64,000 nt of DNA from Viscum album (GCA_963277665.1 OY728163.1:1910226644-1910290643); one strand, 5' to 3'; shown: positions 21,697-35,250, counted from the first letter of the stretch. Notes: a model not told the origin generated them from the letters alone. Translations and numbers: made by a program.

Positions 21697-22624
21697 ACCC
21701 AGCATTGAAGAAGCTGGGTAGGTGACAGGGTCCTCCGTTGGTGAGGATGTCCAGTCATTGCGTTGTTGGAAGCGCACGCTTGTGAGTTCCTTAGGGATGC
21801 CAATAGATCGAAGGGAGTTATGTGTGGTACCTGTAAAATATTTTAACAAATACAAACAGCAAACCCGCCAAAGCATCATCTCATGATCCCATGCGTAATT
21901 AATGACCTTGCTTGGACCTCCTTGTGAGTATAAAGGGGGAACATGGTGGGATTATGTTAAATCAGTCATGCTTGTTTAAAGATTCATGTCAGGTTCACCA
22001 TTTTTTGTTTCGGGTCGGTCTCGAAACACCCAACGGTTCCGTATCCGATGGCTTGTGGACCTGCTTTCCAAAGGCAGGCGTTCACTGGGCGGTTTGGCTA
22101 GCGATGCTTAAGAACTCACATTGGTCGAGAGGATGGGAAGTCGAGATCATCACACCCTTTTGGGGGGAAATTATTTCCTGTTCCAGGAATCTCTTATAGA
22201 TTTAAGACGTATTCATATGTTTGCGAATATTTGGTTTATACTGAAGCATAGTTTCCACAGACTTCTCCTGGTGGGCAATGGTCAGCTGGACGCAGGGGTT
22301 TAGAATCATTTATGCTTGAGGTTTACCATCCCTCATTGGATTAATGACCTCGAGGAGTCTGGACTCATTGAGGCGGTACTAGGAGTGACGCGGTGAACCG
22401 ATGTGAATATAGTCGGATCAGCTGGTTGCTGGGCTTGAACCTCATGGAGGCTTCCTACATACCCTGGCTAGTAGACAAGGATAAAAGTCCATGTAGTTCA
22501 AATAGGAGTGTCGGAGAGCCGATGTGAATGTGGACCCGGGGTTTTGACGGTGATCGGGCTTGAATCTCGGGGAGGCTTCCTACGTAGCATTCCTTGACTT
22601 GGATCAAAGTACTCATAGTTCGCA

Positions 22625-22776
22625 ATGGATTGAGGATTACACTCTGAGGAGGCCCAGGGAAATGGATTGAGGCTTACACTCTGAGGAGGCCCATGGTGTA
22701 GACTGGGGATTACACTTTGAGGAGGATCATAAGAGGAATGGATTGGGGATTACACTCTGAGGAGGCCCATAAGAGG
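22625..22776. repeat. 40-bp minisatellite in right LTR, about 4 copies
   Basis: Units of the GATTACACTCTGAGGAGGCC type occur about four times with slightly varying spacing, against two units at 331-410 in the other LTR. Confidence 0.85.
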
Positions 22777-23478
22777 ATGTCATTGTCGATTCTTACTCTA
22801 ACCCCACGTGAGTCATGCTCTGTGTGAGAAACAAGAGGTAGTAGGGACCCGAAGGTCACGTCGCGAAAGGTGCGTCCATGGGAAATGGAGTGGAGATTAC
22901 GCATAGGGTGGCCCATAAGGTCAGGGCTTACTCCGAGATGGATGCCCATGGCGACAAAGCACATAGGGAGAGGGAAAGAGGTGCTCTTGTGCCCGTCAAC
23001 TCTCTTGTTCCCTAGGGAAGTATGGAAGTGCATGGGGGATTCCTTATGATGGGTATTTTACTACCCTCCAAAAAAGGTAGAAGTTACATGGCCCCAACAA
23101 ATAGAGGGGCAGAAAGGGGGCTCTTGAGCTCAGACTCCACATTACCATGGGAATGTGAACCCAAGAATGCTTCAGAAATCTGCTCAACGGTCGGAGCAAC
23201 CCCTTCACCCTAGATTATCGTGGGTATGTGAACTCAAAATGGTGCGCTGATGTGCCTGAAAGTTACATCACATTGGTCCGGCGGCTCTGGTGGGGGCCTT
23301 GGCTAGGGGCTAGTAAATGGGCCAATGAGGGAGTTACAGAGGATCAAGACAGATTGGGAGGATTTTATCTGGCTAGGTGAATGGGAACTCCGAAGGATTT
23401 GGTGGGCCACATGGGTATAAGAGGAGTGGCACCCTTCACGTATGGAAGTGATAGGCAGTTAGAGAAGCCGTCTGTGAA

Positions 23479-23602
23479 CCAGGGTAGTCCGTGGACTGAT
23501 GGGCATCCTGTGAACCTGGGTGGTTCACGGACTGACAGGCATCCTGTGAACCAGGGTGGTTTGCGGATTTGGGTTTGGTTAGCTTACCAGGGTGGTTCTC
23601 AT
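23479..23602. repeat. 36-bp minisatellite in right LTR
   Basis: Units start at 23479, 23515, 23551 and 23587 with the CCAGGGTGGTTC core. This matches 1112-1235 in copy number and period. Confidence 0.85.
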
Positions 23603-23985
23603 AGGGATCCAAGCGAGCAATGACATCCAAGGGCGACAGCAGTCGGGGGTTTGTCGGTCGGGGCTTCGCCCACGTAGGAGGGTGCTACACGGTGTGGCGG
23701 ACCAGAAAAGAGGCACAAACTCCCTGGTCTGCAGGGAGTGCACCCGCGGAGGGGCCATGGTTCGAGGTCTTAGTTTCTTTGTTATTTTAAGTTTTCAGTT
23801 TACTAATTTATTATGCATTTTTGGGTCCTTATTAGTTTGCTTCCAGCTTCATACCTATTTTGGTTTTCGGATTGGAACTTCACAGTTTGCTAAATCCTAA
23901 GCTCCTTCCTTCGAAATCCTTCCACCCGAATATGATCGATCTCTCTCCCTCCTTCCTCTCCATTTTTTCTCTTCTCCTAGATCTC

Positions 23986-23995
23986 ATTTTATATA
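23986..23995 (-). promoter_or_regulatory. TATA box of the Tat LTR promoter (right, 5' LTR copy)
   Basis: The minus strand reads ACTATATAAAATGAG at the place equal to 1619-1626. As part of the 5' LTR this would be the copy that drives the genomic transcript, starting near 23955. Confidence 0.68.
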
Positions 23996-24470
23996 GTGGT
24001 GAAAAGGGTGTATCTATGGTCATGCGTCACCTTTTTCAGAGGCCCATGGATAAAAAACTAATTCACAGATGATCGGGTCAATCCGCAACTCGCGGGGGGC
24101 ATCGAGCGCATATCCCCCGCGAACCAAATGAGCTCGGGGAGTGTTTCATGACTACGGAGGGTTCCGCCTCCATTCCGCGAATGAAAGTGGATGAGTACCA
24201 GGCCGGTTGAGGCGGTCCGGGGCTGGGGGAGGTTCATAACGGTGGACCGGTCCAGCGCTCGTCCTACTTCGCACCCGCAGAGGATCTCCGCCCCCATTCC
24301 ACGAACGACAATAGTCCGCAGAGGGGGTGCTTCGCGGAACTGGCCGTGTGGCGTAATCATTTGGACCGGTCTGCGAACCGGTTCGACTTTGTGCATCCTT
24401 TTAGTTTTCTCCATTCTTCCCCCCAATTATTTGGGTAAAATCTCTTTTGCGGATTTTTCAGGACCCTACA

Positions 24471-25063
24471 GTAAGACAATGCTAAAATCTAGACTGAAAC
24501 TGGTCTAGTAAAAGAATTTGTTCATTTTGATGGTCTTCGCAGTGAGACTTGACTAATATGGAAATTATTTTATTATTATTATTTATATTTGAAAAATTAC
24601 ATTTATTATTCTAATGTTATGCTCTCATGGATCAAGTTCTTTTATTTTCTTATGATTCATGTCTTATAAACTTAAAATATTTATTCCATGAATCTTAATT
24701 ATGATCTTTGATATGAAGGGTATGGTTTTCAATTGTTATTATCATGTTCTCATATACTTATGTACATGTTATAATTATATATGTCTTATGTTTACCCTTA
24801 CTAGGCATCTAATATCACCCTTTTTTATGTTTCCTTTACCCAGGTTATGAAAACTGGTTTTAGGTAGAGTATGTCTATAAAGAGTACTAAATGGGATGAT
24901 ATTTATGAGAAATATTAAAGATCATTAACCAAACTAGAATATTTTGTTCCAAGTTTCCAAATGAACTAAACTATTATAGTCCTCATATATTTTCTGTGTG
25001 TAATTTAATTAATATTCATTTAAAATATATAGTATCCATGTATGAGAATCCTGGGGTTTTATA
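24471..25063 (+). repeat. 3' part of an array LTR, cut by the Tat insertion
   Basis: 24517-25063 matches 32098-32622 and 51791-52325 (GTGAGNCTTGACTAATATGG, then TTTACCCTTACTNNGCATCT). The rest of this LTR should lie beyond the giant element, left of the window. It keeps the acceptor-like TTTCCTTTACCCAG at 24830-24843. Confidence 0.82.
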
Positions 25064-25077
25064 GTTGGTATAAAAGG
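25064..25077 (+). other. Degenerate primer-binding site (initiator-Met tRNA type), first unit
   Basis: TTGGTATAAAAGG follows the LTR end. The second unit reads GTGGGTATCAAATG at 32624-32637. Both look like decayed forms of TTGGTATCAGAGC, the usual plant gypsy/copia site. Confidence 0.6.
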
Positions 25078-27343
25078 AAATGTTTAGTTAATCTTTATAA
25101 ATTGGGATGAAAAAACTTTAGTGATATCCCTAGTGATATTTTAATTGATATGCCTTGGTATTTCTCTAAGGATGAGTCTAAGGATGATTTGAAGTATAGG
25201 AAAATGTACTATAATTTGGGTAAAGGATAGAGTGATTGGTTTCTAATAAATACATTTCTATCTAGATACTATAAGTGGATGTGGATCTGGAATAGATGTA
25301 TCTAGGGGTAAAAACACAAAAAAAACTATATTTATCTAGACTTGATCAGGAATTGGTTGACAACAACTAGCCTTAATACACACTTAGTTTTTCTCTCACA
25401 TGGGATTTGATTTGGAAATTCATAAATTCTTTATAAACCATAATAAAGGATTTAAATAGATCAAAATCACAGATAACCTAGGTTAATCCTAAGGTGTCAT
25501 AGATTTAAAAGAGGGTGTCTTGATTTAGACATCCTAAAAGTGATTGTCATGATTATATGGGTCTACATTATGATTATTTTAGCTCAAAATATGTTTATTT
25601 TTGTTGTATTAAATGGAAATAACTGGAAGGAATCATGTCAACATTAAATACGATGGACAGTTCTGTGAATATGAGAAAAAAATTTGATTAAGAATGGAGA
25701 TAAAGATATTGTTCTTATTCTAAGTCTGCTATAATGATATATGATTAACAACATGAACTTCAATGAGATTCCTAACACATCAAATTGGAGGAAGATGGAA
25801 TTTTATGAATGTCTATCCGGAAATGAACATATAGGAAAGAATATTCAGCTTTTTACATGTTAATAAGGTTAGAAGAAGACCCTATAAAAACATCTCAAAT
25901 AGAGGGTAAATTGTTATATTTGTGGAAAGGAAGGCCTTTAGTGATAAATTATCAAGGGGTTTAATGTATTATGTGTGTGGAACATGTGGATTACCCAACC
26001 CAATGCCTTGACCCAATAATTAACATCTAGACCAATGAAGTACCTATCAAATTACAATCATTAAAGTGGAAGGATTGAATGGTTTATGTATTTAGATTCA
26101 ATAATTATCTTTTATGAATTGTGAAATATATAAGGATTTTGATGTATAAGTTTTTCAGTAAGTATTTGAAAGAAATGTTGAACTATGATGGTGACCAAGA
26201 AAATTTATTTAATGTAAAAGATACATTTTATAGGAAACATGTGATTAAGAGAAGGTAACCCTTAACATTTTCTTGATGCTGAGAAAATGGTGCTTAGTTT
26301 GGATGAAGATGATTGATATGAATAAAGTAAATCAGATAGTTTTGATGACATCAGATCTGTTAAAGGATTTTTTGAAAAAGTGGTTTAAGTTATCATTGAT
26401 GGTGTTTAAAACATTATTAGATTTATGGAATATATTAAATAATCTGTGGTTTTATTCAATAAATGATAAAGAATATATGTTTTCATTGAGGTTTTATGGT
26501 ATTTATAGTTTTAATAGAATACATGATAAAGGAATTCACACGTTTGGTATGTAAGAATTAAGGACCATTTCATATTTTTATAAGAATAATGGTAAGTTAA
26601 TTTTTGGAAATTTAGTGACCTTGTTTATAATTTTTTGGATTTATAATGTTCATAAGGTTAAACATTTATGAAATGGTTTTTGTTGAAATTTGAATGTTGT
26701 TTAAGAGATGAATGTATTGTTTCACTATATGAATATTTATGCATAACTTGTGCTAACCATTTTTATGTGATTATAACTAAATACATATGAAATTAATTAT
26801 CATTATATTTATGGATATTATGATCTTCTAGTGTTTTAGGAATAAAAAATTCACTTTTATTTATTATAGTAAAAGATGATGTGGAAATTGATAAAGGCAC
26901 AACCATAGGGTGAGACTGTAAGTATGAACTCATGTAAAAATTATTCAACATTTTGAAAAGTAGCTTGAAATAAAATTTTGTCTTGTTATTATCATTTTTA
27001 TGATATAAATGACCTTTTGAAAATAGTTTGATTTTGGGTATTTTGGTCATTAAATTTTTCTAGATCACCCACTTTCTTATGATCAGTGTTCTTTATCACT
27101 ATCTACAATTAATTTTTCTTTTCTTCCAAGCTTAAATATTAACTTTCCACCTATGTTATCCTATGTGAAAATCTAGTTATGAGTTACTTTAGGAAACCTT
27201 TATGTTTCCAAAATTTCATTTTTAAGGGATGATTTATTATTCATTTGTTTGATTTTGGATTGTAGGAAAGAATTTTTCCAATTTTAAAACATAAATGATG
27301 ATGAATATTTTTGAGGGTTAAATTCGTTTTAAGGGTGGTAGAG
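25064..27343 (+). pseudogene. Internal region 1 of the array: gag remains only
   Basis: A 2.3-kb internal segment with many stops in all frames. A CCHC-like segment at 25912-25938 encodes CYICGKEGL, close to a zinc knuckle CxxCxxxxH with the histidine lost. A second half-knuckle with GTCGLPNP follows near 25965-26010. No protease, RT or integrase motif is visible before the polypurine tract at about 27310-27343. It matches internal region 2 along its length apart from the LINE. Confidence 0.6.
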
Positions 27344-29414
27344 TGTAAAACCATGATATTTTGTGTGTTTTTTTGAATTTAATCTTTCTTAATATTTTAT
27401 GCTATATGTTTTATCAATTTTATCTTGGGTTATAAGTAAATTTTTTTATTATTGTGCTACATGAAAAAAATTTTCTACATGAAACACCAAGTTAATATTA
27501 AGAAACAGGAAACACTGTCTTATCTTTTATTACACAAAACACTAAGTTTTAACAAAACCACAACATATTATTAGTATAGTTATTTAAATGTGACCTTTAA
27601 AAAATAGACGTTAAACAAAGAGATATAAATAGTAATAACTAATTATTAATATTATTATAATGTTTTTTAAATATAGTAATCATAATCATAAAAAATAACT
27701 TTATTTTTGGTTGAGTCTTTATATACTTCGAAAATAATATTTTCTCAAAAAAAATTTTTACGAATTTTTGTAAAAAATAATAAAATTAATTTTTTACACT
27801 TTTATAAATTTAATTTGGTAAAATATACATTATTTTTAAAATCAACATGTCAAAATTATCACAGGGTGATTCTTTTTATTTTTTTGAAAAGTTTCTTTTT
27901 TTGATGAATAGTAAAAAATAATGAATTTTAATTGAAAACAGAATTTTCATTTAAATAATTTATAATGTTAAATTAAATTTTTAAATGCTTTTAAAGTAAA
28001 ATTAGTTCAAATATATATCAATTAATCCAATATAAGTTATTGAAATTAATTTCACATTAAATTTTAATCTTAAAATATTTTTAACTTTTGACCAGTTGGT
28101 CTTTAAAAACCAACATTCTCGTCACTTCTGTGGGATTAATTTTAAATTAAATTTTACCAATTATATAAATGTAATATGAAAAAATTTATTCCATATTTGG
28201 AATTTGAATAATTTATATTATCTAATAATGTTATATTAATTTTTGGAAAAAATTAATAGTGAATGTAGTTAAAATTAATTAACAGAATTATGTTAAAAAT
28301 GGTTTTATTGGGTGGTTAAACTGAATTGATAAAAGTGAAATTGACTTAAAATATTCTATTAATTTTATTTAATTAATTTATTTAGATCTTGGACATAAAA
28401 ATATCTGAAATATGGCTATTTATTTACACTTTTTTATGAATATGACCCATATTACAAGTTAATCAATGAAAAAGATAAAAAAAATACTTTTCTTACTTTT
28501 AATATCTATAATGCATTGGGATAAGGATAAAAACAATATATTTTCGGTTATATATATCATTTTCAAATATAAATAATTTTTCATCATGATAATTTTTTTG
28601 AGATCAAAAAATTACTTTAAATTCTTAAGAAACACCAACATAATAATTATTTAGTTAATAAGAAAATAAAAAATGTAACTAAAAATATTAAAAGTGAAGT
28701 AAATTAATTGAAATATGTAATTCCATTAATTTTTGTAGATGAATATATCAAAATAAAAAAGTTTTTAAAAAGTATATTCAAATTAATTTATTTTATTGAT
28801 ATTTTTAATATTTAAATTAAATGAATAATTTCAAAACTGACATTAATGTTATTTTATAATAAATGATATTTTATTAAATTATTTAAAATTAATGAAAATA
28901 CTATATTTTCCAACTGAATTTTAAATATTAATAAATATAAACTATGGTAAATTCTTGGACAAATGATTAAATTATAATATTTATATTAATAGATAGATAT
29001 TAAAAACTCAGTTAGCATGGTTAAGGTTAAAGCGATGTTTTTGCATGATACATGAACTTATGTTAAAATTTATTTCCAACACATAAAGGATTTATATTTT
29101 ATAAATTAGATATCATATTTAGAATCAATGGGTCCAAATTATCTAATATGTGTCACTATAATTTTTTCTTACAGGATAAATTACCAAGGTTTGAAAATTA
29201 GTTACAATAGTGGAAAACCAAAATGGTAAAAATAGGGATGCTTAAAATTTAAAGAATAAAATGATTAAAACACGTGTTTCATTGTGTGGTGGAGGTGTGG
29301 ATAAAAAATATTATCTTTTAACACATTTAATCATTATATTTTTATCCACTTGATGTAATATTGGCCTCCCACTAGTGAATACTTTTTGAGTATTTACAAG
29401 AATTCCACTCCACC

Positions 29415-29424
29415 TAAAATATAA
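29415..29424 (+). promoter_or_regulatory. TATA-like element of array LTR 2
   Basis: AAAATATAAT at the place equal to the clearer CTATAAAAGGG (40210-40220) of the next LTR. Its left context CCACTCCACCT is shared, which supports the match. Confidence 0.5.
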
Positions 29425-31967
29425 TGGGAACTCACTCTCCCACTTCTTCATATTTCTCAAGACATTTATCTAGATAAATATTTTACAATATCACTTATGA
29501 ACCACCATAAAATAAAACTAGAGTCCTTATTTTGAAAATAAATACATCTAAGTAATGCTTCTGTGCAAAGCTAAGGAGGATATCTGAAAAAGAGGTAACG
29601 TTCGCCAATGAGCATTTTAATCAAACCCATTGAATTATTATTATAACATGATTATAAAAAAAATATCTTACATATAATGAGGTGTTTTATATGTTAAGTT
29701 TATGACCTAAAACCACACACACTAACATCAAATAGAATAAAAAATAATTATTCTTGTGTATGAAAGACTACAGCTTTTCGAACCGATGTCGTTCGTTTTT
29801 CCATTACCACATTTCAAAGTTGATAATAACGATGGATTTATAGTTTATATATGATAAATATGATATTTATTATGTTATTATACTTATTTAATTATTATAC
29901 CACACATTTATTCATTATTTCCATTTTTTGGGAATATGATAACATCGTTTATGTGTACGGCAGACTTGCAAAGCGATGTAATTCATTCATGCTTTGTAAA
30001 TAATGTATTAAGAATTAATTTAATGAAAATATGTGATATATATGAAATATAAATTATTATTTAATTATAATATATCATTTACTTTTATTTCATTAAATCT
30101 AAAAAAATGAAAATAGTGTTCATGCATACGTATATCGTACCCTCTTCATGAACAGTGTATTTCATTTCTATCACTAAATTTAATGAATTAAAATAAATAA
30201 ATATATAATGAAAATATATTATATTTATATCATGGTTAAAATTATGGATATTATTAATCCATTATTAATGTAATAATACTAAGAAAAAACATGTTAAAAC
30301 ATATGCAAAAAAACAAAGTAGTTATTACCCAAAATATAACTTTAACATGGAATTATTTATAAATGAGTAATAAAGGTAATAAGATAATAATAAATGATAT
30401 TATATGTATGAATATGGTTATATAATATATTTGTAATAAACTTATAGTTATTGTACTGGAGGTTTTAATGAGTATGATAGAAGTGAAGATATAAGGTGAT
30501 GGATTTTCATCTCACTTTTTACTTCTATGAGACACATTCCATATTCACCACCAATTTTTTTATATGGTTTATATAGTACCAATTAATTTATTATATAATT
30601 ATTCTATTGAAAATTATTGGTATTAAAATTTAAATTTTAGGATCTCTCTTTCTTGGGGTTTATGGTTTCAATGTTACCAATGCGGTATGATATGTTGGCC
30701 TCAATTTTCCTTATTTGAGATGTATGTTATGTTATACACCAATATTATTTTATGAGGTGTATATAATAAATATTTGAGATGTTATATAATGAATATAATT
30801 ATTGTCATGATATTATAATTTTCTTTTAATGTTATTATTTCATGGGTATTATGGTTGTAAATTACCAAATTTTTAAGAGTCTTATGCAACAATCTCATCG
30901 ACTACCAAGATTATTTTTGATTATGCTTCTAATGAAAATATATTATGACCCATCTCTCAAAAAACTCATTAATATTATTCTTATCTATATATTCATGATA
31001 TTTTCATGTAATAGTACTATTTTTATATTCTTTTTTTACTCAAAATAATTGATAAAATATTTAAATAGAATTTGAATTTATTTATCACTTTGGCCGGAAA
31101 CTTGTTTTCTTACAAAACCATGTTTTCAAAAAATGTTTTCCCAAATATTTTTAAATTTTTAATTAAAATAATTTTATAGTAAAAGTATTTTTTACAATTT
31201 TTTATGTTTTAAAATGTGTTTTAAATGATTTTAAAAGATTAATTTATGAGTTTCAAAGGTTATTTTCATAAAAAAGTATTTTAAAAATGATTTATTTTTA
31301 AAAAGTATTTTAAAAAATTTTCAAATATTCCTAAATTTTTTTAAGGTTATTTTTAAATAAAATCATTTGAAAAATTATTTATGTTTTAAAAATAATTTTC
31401 TAATTTGGAAAGGATATTTTTATCGAGAAATGTTTTAAATGATTTTGAAGGAATTATTTATAAGTTTTAAAGTAATTTTCAAAGAAAAATATTTTCATAA
31501 TGTTTTATGTTTTAAAAATATTTTCAAAGAGAAGTTACTTTTCTCAAGAAACTTCCCATTTTTTATTTCAAATTTTTTTCCACCTAATATTACATTATTT
31601 TCGGTTACTTATTATTTAATGGGAATACAATACAAGGATTCCATTTATATTTTTTTCTGAATGGTTTATGTTTTGATGTCAGGATATTTATGAATCTTAC
31701 TTCTCTTACACAAGTTATAACGTGAGAAAATTCTTATGAAAACCACTTATTTTTATGGGTTACTCAATGATGAAATGATTATCAAACCTCACTCTCTTTT
31801 ATAGGTTACGATATAATGAAATGTATATGATACCTATTTTATTTCATGGTATATTATATAATGAATATTTATGATCTTATGCCACACATAAATAGAATTT
31901 ACATTATGTGATGTATGTGTCCTATATCTCCCTATAATTTATTGTTTAAAAAATTTATATCACAAGA

Positions 31968-32085
31968 GATAGACAGGGTTGGAATGAGGAGTGAACCCAA
32001 TTCAATAATATAGGGTTGGAATGGGAAGGAAACTTGGTTTAGTAAGATAGGGCTGGAATATGGAGTGAACCTAGTTTAGTAAAAG
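31968..32085 (+). repeat. Triple 38-bp repeat near the LTR 3' end
   Basis: Three adjacent units of the form ATAGGGTTGGAATGGGGAGT then GAACCNAGTTNAGTAA. The same triple block lies at 51655-51775 in the last LTR. A decayed version is seen on the minus strand at about 60270-60160 inside LTR Z, which ties the two families together. Confidence 0.8.
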
Positions 32086-33452
32086 ACTTTTTCCACTATG
32101 ATGGTATTGGTAGTGAGCCTTGACTAATATGGAAATGATTTTCAATGCTTATGTGTATGCCTAAAATTCTATGTCTTATGACATTTTTATTCTCGAATGG
32201 ATCAAGTTCATTGATTTTTTATGATTCATCTCTTATAAATTGATAATATTTATTTCATGAATTATGATTATGATCTTTGACATGTAGGGTATGATTTTCA
32301 AATTTTCTACTCATGTTCTTATACCCTTATGTTATTATCATGCTTATGTATATATTTTGTTTAGATATACTAAGAATTTGAGATCACACTTTCTTATGAT
32401 TCCTTTCCCCATGTTATGAATAAATATTTTATGTTGGGTAGGAGTACTAAATGGGAAGATCATTATGGAAAAAATTGAATATATTTCACCAGATTAGAAT
32501 GTTTTGTTCTATGTTTCCATAGGCTATAAAATATTGCTATCCACATGCCTATTTTTTGGGTAATTTAATAATTATTCATCTAAAATATATAATATTCTTG
32601 TATGAGATGCCTTGGTCACTATAGTGGGTATCAAATGAATGATTTAGTTAACATTTTTAATCTAGGATTAGAAAAATTTAGTGAGGTACATAGGTATATT
32701 TATAAAGATATTTTTGGGATGTCTCTATAGATGAGTCTAATAATGACTCAATTTATTAGAAAATATCATGGAATTTTGTTAAAGGGTAGAGTTATTTGTT
32801 TCATAGAAGTATATCCATTCCTAGATACTAAAAGTGGATGTGGATTAGGAATATATGTACCTAGGGGTAAAAACTTTGAAAACACCATATTGATATAAAC
32901 TCAATCAAAAACTAGTGCATGATAATGGATCTTTTTGTACACTTGGTTTGACACTCATGTGGGATATAATTTTGAAATTCACAAATAGTTTACAGAAAAT
33001 CATGAAGGATTTAAATATATTATGATCATAGATAACCTTGGATCAGCCTATGGAGTCATATATTTAAAGAAAAGTTTCTTGATCTAGACATCATATAAGT
33101 GATTTATCATGATTATGTGGGTTTACAAAATCAAGCTATACTTTTTTTTTGGGTTTTAATAAACGGATGGAACGAGAAGGAATCATGTTAACATTAAATC
33201 TAATGGATAATTAAGTGACTATGAGAAATAAAATTGGATGGTGACTGGAGATAACGATATCATGATTATGCCTAGTGAGCTATCATTATATAGGATTAAA
33301 AATGTGATCTTTTATGAGATTCATAATACATACAATAAGAGTAATATGGCATTTTATTAATTTTCATGTGGTAATGAACATTGAGGAAAGAATATTCTAG
33401 TTACTAAATATCAAGAAGGTGGGAAGAAGAACATGGAGGAATATCTCAAATA

Positions 33453-33462
33453 GGGGGGGGGG
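33453..33462 (+). repeat. Run of 10 G in internal region 2
   Basis: CTCAAATA then 10 G, then TGAAGATT. The matched site in internal region 1 (25900-25908) is CTCAAATAGAGGGTAAA, so a short purine run was turned into a G-run. Confidence 0.75.
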
Positions 33463-33974
33463 TGAAGATTTTATCATTGTGGAAAAGAAGGTTAAATAGT
33501 GAAATATTTTCAATCAATTTTGTGTATTATATGTTGAGAACAAGGGAATTACCCAACCAAATTATGAAACCCAAGAAATAAAATCTATACCATGGAAGAT
33601 CCTATTACAATATGATCATTGAAGTGGAATAATTGAAGTTTTTATATATTTGGATTCAAGAATTATGTTATATGAATTGTAAAATATATAAGGATTTTTT
33701 GGTATAAGTTTTTTGTTAATGATTTGAAAGAATATGTTGAATGATATTGGTGAATAATAAAGTTGATTTAATTAAAAGGTTATATTTTATATAAAACACA
33801 TGATGAATGGAAGTTAAAAATTAATATGTTCTTAATGTTGAGAAAATTTTGTTTATTTTGGATAAAGTTATGATTCAAACATCCAAGGAAGGTTTTACAT
33901 GTCAAGATCAAGAAATATTCCCCAATGATAAGAAAATTTATGGAACAATGAAGGATATTGACCAGATGGAAGAA

Positions 33975-35250
33975 ATTTTTGAGGATGAATAGAATGAACA
34001 AGTGTTTGAGGATTTCTCTTGGAAGAAGGAAATTCTGGAAGAAATTATTTTGAGGAAGGAACCTGTGGCTTGGGAAAAATCAAAGATAAAATGGATGCAT
34101 GAATGGAAAAAGAATACCACATACTTTCAATCCTTTATTAAAGAGAAAAGGAACCACATTAAACCCAATTTAAGGATGGAGGATGGCTCCTGCTCGGATA
34201 ACTAGGATGTTGTTGGAAGAATAGCCCATTCCTACTTTAAGGATCCGCTTACAGGTCCTAATCCCTGTAATCCTCCTCAACTATGTCTCCAGTCAGGACA
34301 ATTTTATCCTATTATTGGTACTAAATGAGAAAGAGATTCATGAGGCCATGATGAACCTTAATCCTAAGAGTGAAACAGGGTCCGATGTCTTCGCATGGTT
34401 ATTTATAGATATTCTTAGTCTATGGTTCCAAAAGACATTGCCATTGATATTCAAGATTTATTTCTTGGTGGTAGCCTTCCTTGTGTAGCTAGTTAAACTA
34501 CCCTAGTGCTCATTCCCAAGATCATGGAACCATCCTCCCTACAACACTACAAGACCTTGAGCACATGAAATTTCCCATATAAAATTCTCACTAGTTTCAG
34601 GAACAAAAGGTTATGCTATCATCATCCTCACTAGATTTCCATAGAGCAACAAAGATTTTTGAAGGGTAGATTCATCTAAGGGGACATCACGGTGGCTCAA
34701 GAGATGATTTCTGATATCAATATCAAGGACCATGTCTCAAACATGGTTATAAAATTAGACATGAATAAATCCTATGATAATATTGAATAGAGATTTATCA
34801 AAAAAATTCTCACAGGTATGGGCATCTCCTCCCGGTCACTAACATGATATTTAGATTCTTTAGCTCATATTGGATTGCTATATCATTTATGGGAAGAAAC
34901 CATAGTTTCTTAAAGGATACCCGTGACCTCAGGAAGGGGGACCTATTGCCCCCACCATCTTCTTCCTAGCCTAGGATGTTCTTATATGCCCTATCAAAAA
35001 AATTATTATTAAAGGTCATATCCTTTATTATCGGAGTCTGATGATTACTTATCCCATATATCACCTCATGTTTACCGATGAAAATGTGATCTTATTGAAT
35101 AGAAGTAAAATATTGGTTCACAGTATCAATAGAGTCTTTAATGAGTATTTTCACTGGAGTAGTCAGGTGATTAACCGATCAAAAATATGTCTTTACATCT
35201 ATAACAGACGCACAGAGAGACGAGATACCTCCTTATGAAACTATCTGGAC
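33975..35250 (+). pseudogene. LINE reverse transcriptase remains
   Basis: 34002-34205 reads EEIILRKEPVAWEKSKIKWM and YFQSFIKEKRNHI, the conserved stretch before the RT. At about 34325-34400 EKEIHEAMMNLNPKSETGSD matches the usual EI-AL--M---KAPGPDG block. At 35041-35238 HHLMFADD-like sequence is altered to YHLMFTDEN, so the second aspartate of the catalytic FADD is Glu. NRSKICLYI follows, matching the N-KSK motif of plant LINEs. Confidence 0.8.

Larger units (their letters stand above)
1..24470 (-). mobile_element. Giant Ty3/gypsy LTR retrotransposon, Tat lineage
   Basis: Window bases 1-2103 match 22295-24470, giving two direct LTR copies around an internal region. Gag, protease, RT, RNase H and integrase all read on the minus strand, and a G-rich polypurine tract (2106-2117, minus) abuts the left LTR, so the element is on the minus strand and its 5' LTR is on the right. 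Tat-lineage hallmarks seen: a second, archaeal-type RNase H after the first, very large size, a long repeat-filled stretch between pol and the 3' LTR, and an extra antisense ORF with a plant mobile domain. About 463 bases of the left LTR lie outside the window if the right LTR begins at 21832. In bases 61-170 against 22355-22464 I count 4 mismatches by eye; other stretches differ more. The right flank begins at 24471 inside a different, AT-rich LTR, so the insertion is nested. Confidence 0.93.
21832..24470 (-). repeat. 5' LTR of the Tat element
   Basis: 22295-24470 matches the left LTR copy. The left part (21832-22294) has no partner in the window, so the inner boundary is a guess: TG at 21832 (TGTAAAATATTTT) would give a 2639-base LTR. 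I did not find a clear primer-binding site beside it; the minus strand reads GGTACCACACATAACTCCC there, which I cannot match to a tRNA. The outer end is well defined at 24470 (minus start TGTAGGGTCCTG). Confidence 0.8.
27344..32622 (+). repeat. Array LTR 2 (about 5.3 kb, complete)
   Basis: It starts TGTAAAACCATGATATTTTG after GTTTTAAGGGTGGTAGAG and ends before the primer-binding site at 32624. It matches 38105-52325 apart from the copia. A TATA-like AAAATATAAT lies at about 29415. AAGAGGTAACG at 29590-29600 resembles a 5' splice site. Three diverged copies of a block of about 190 bases (29760, 29950, 30120) and a triple 38-base repeat near the end are seen. No ORF is conserved. Confidence 0.82.

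Noticed and set aside
21800..21835. Primer-binding site for the giant Tat element
   Set aside because: Neither GGTACCACACATAACTCCC nor TTGGCATCCCTAAGG on the minus strand matches a tRNA 3' end that I know, so no site was called.
22710..23033. 107-codon ORF similar to one at 343-666 in the other LTR
   Set aside because: Similarity is due to LTR duplication. It overlaps the minisatellite and has no known domain.
26273..26554. 93-codon plus-strand ORF in internal region 1
   Set aside because: Not kept in internal region 2, where the LINE lies, and made of AT-rich codons without a domain.
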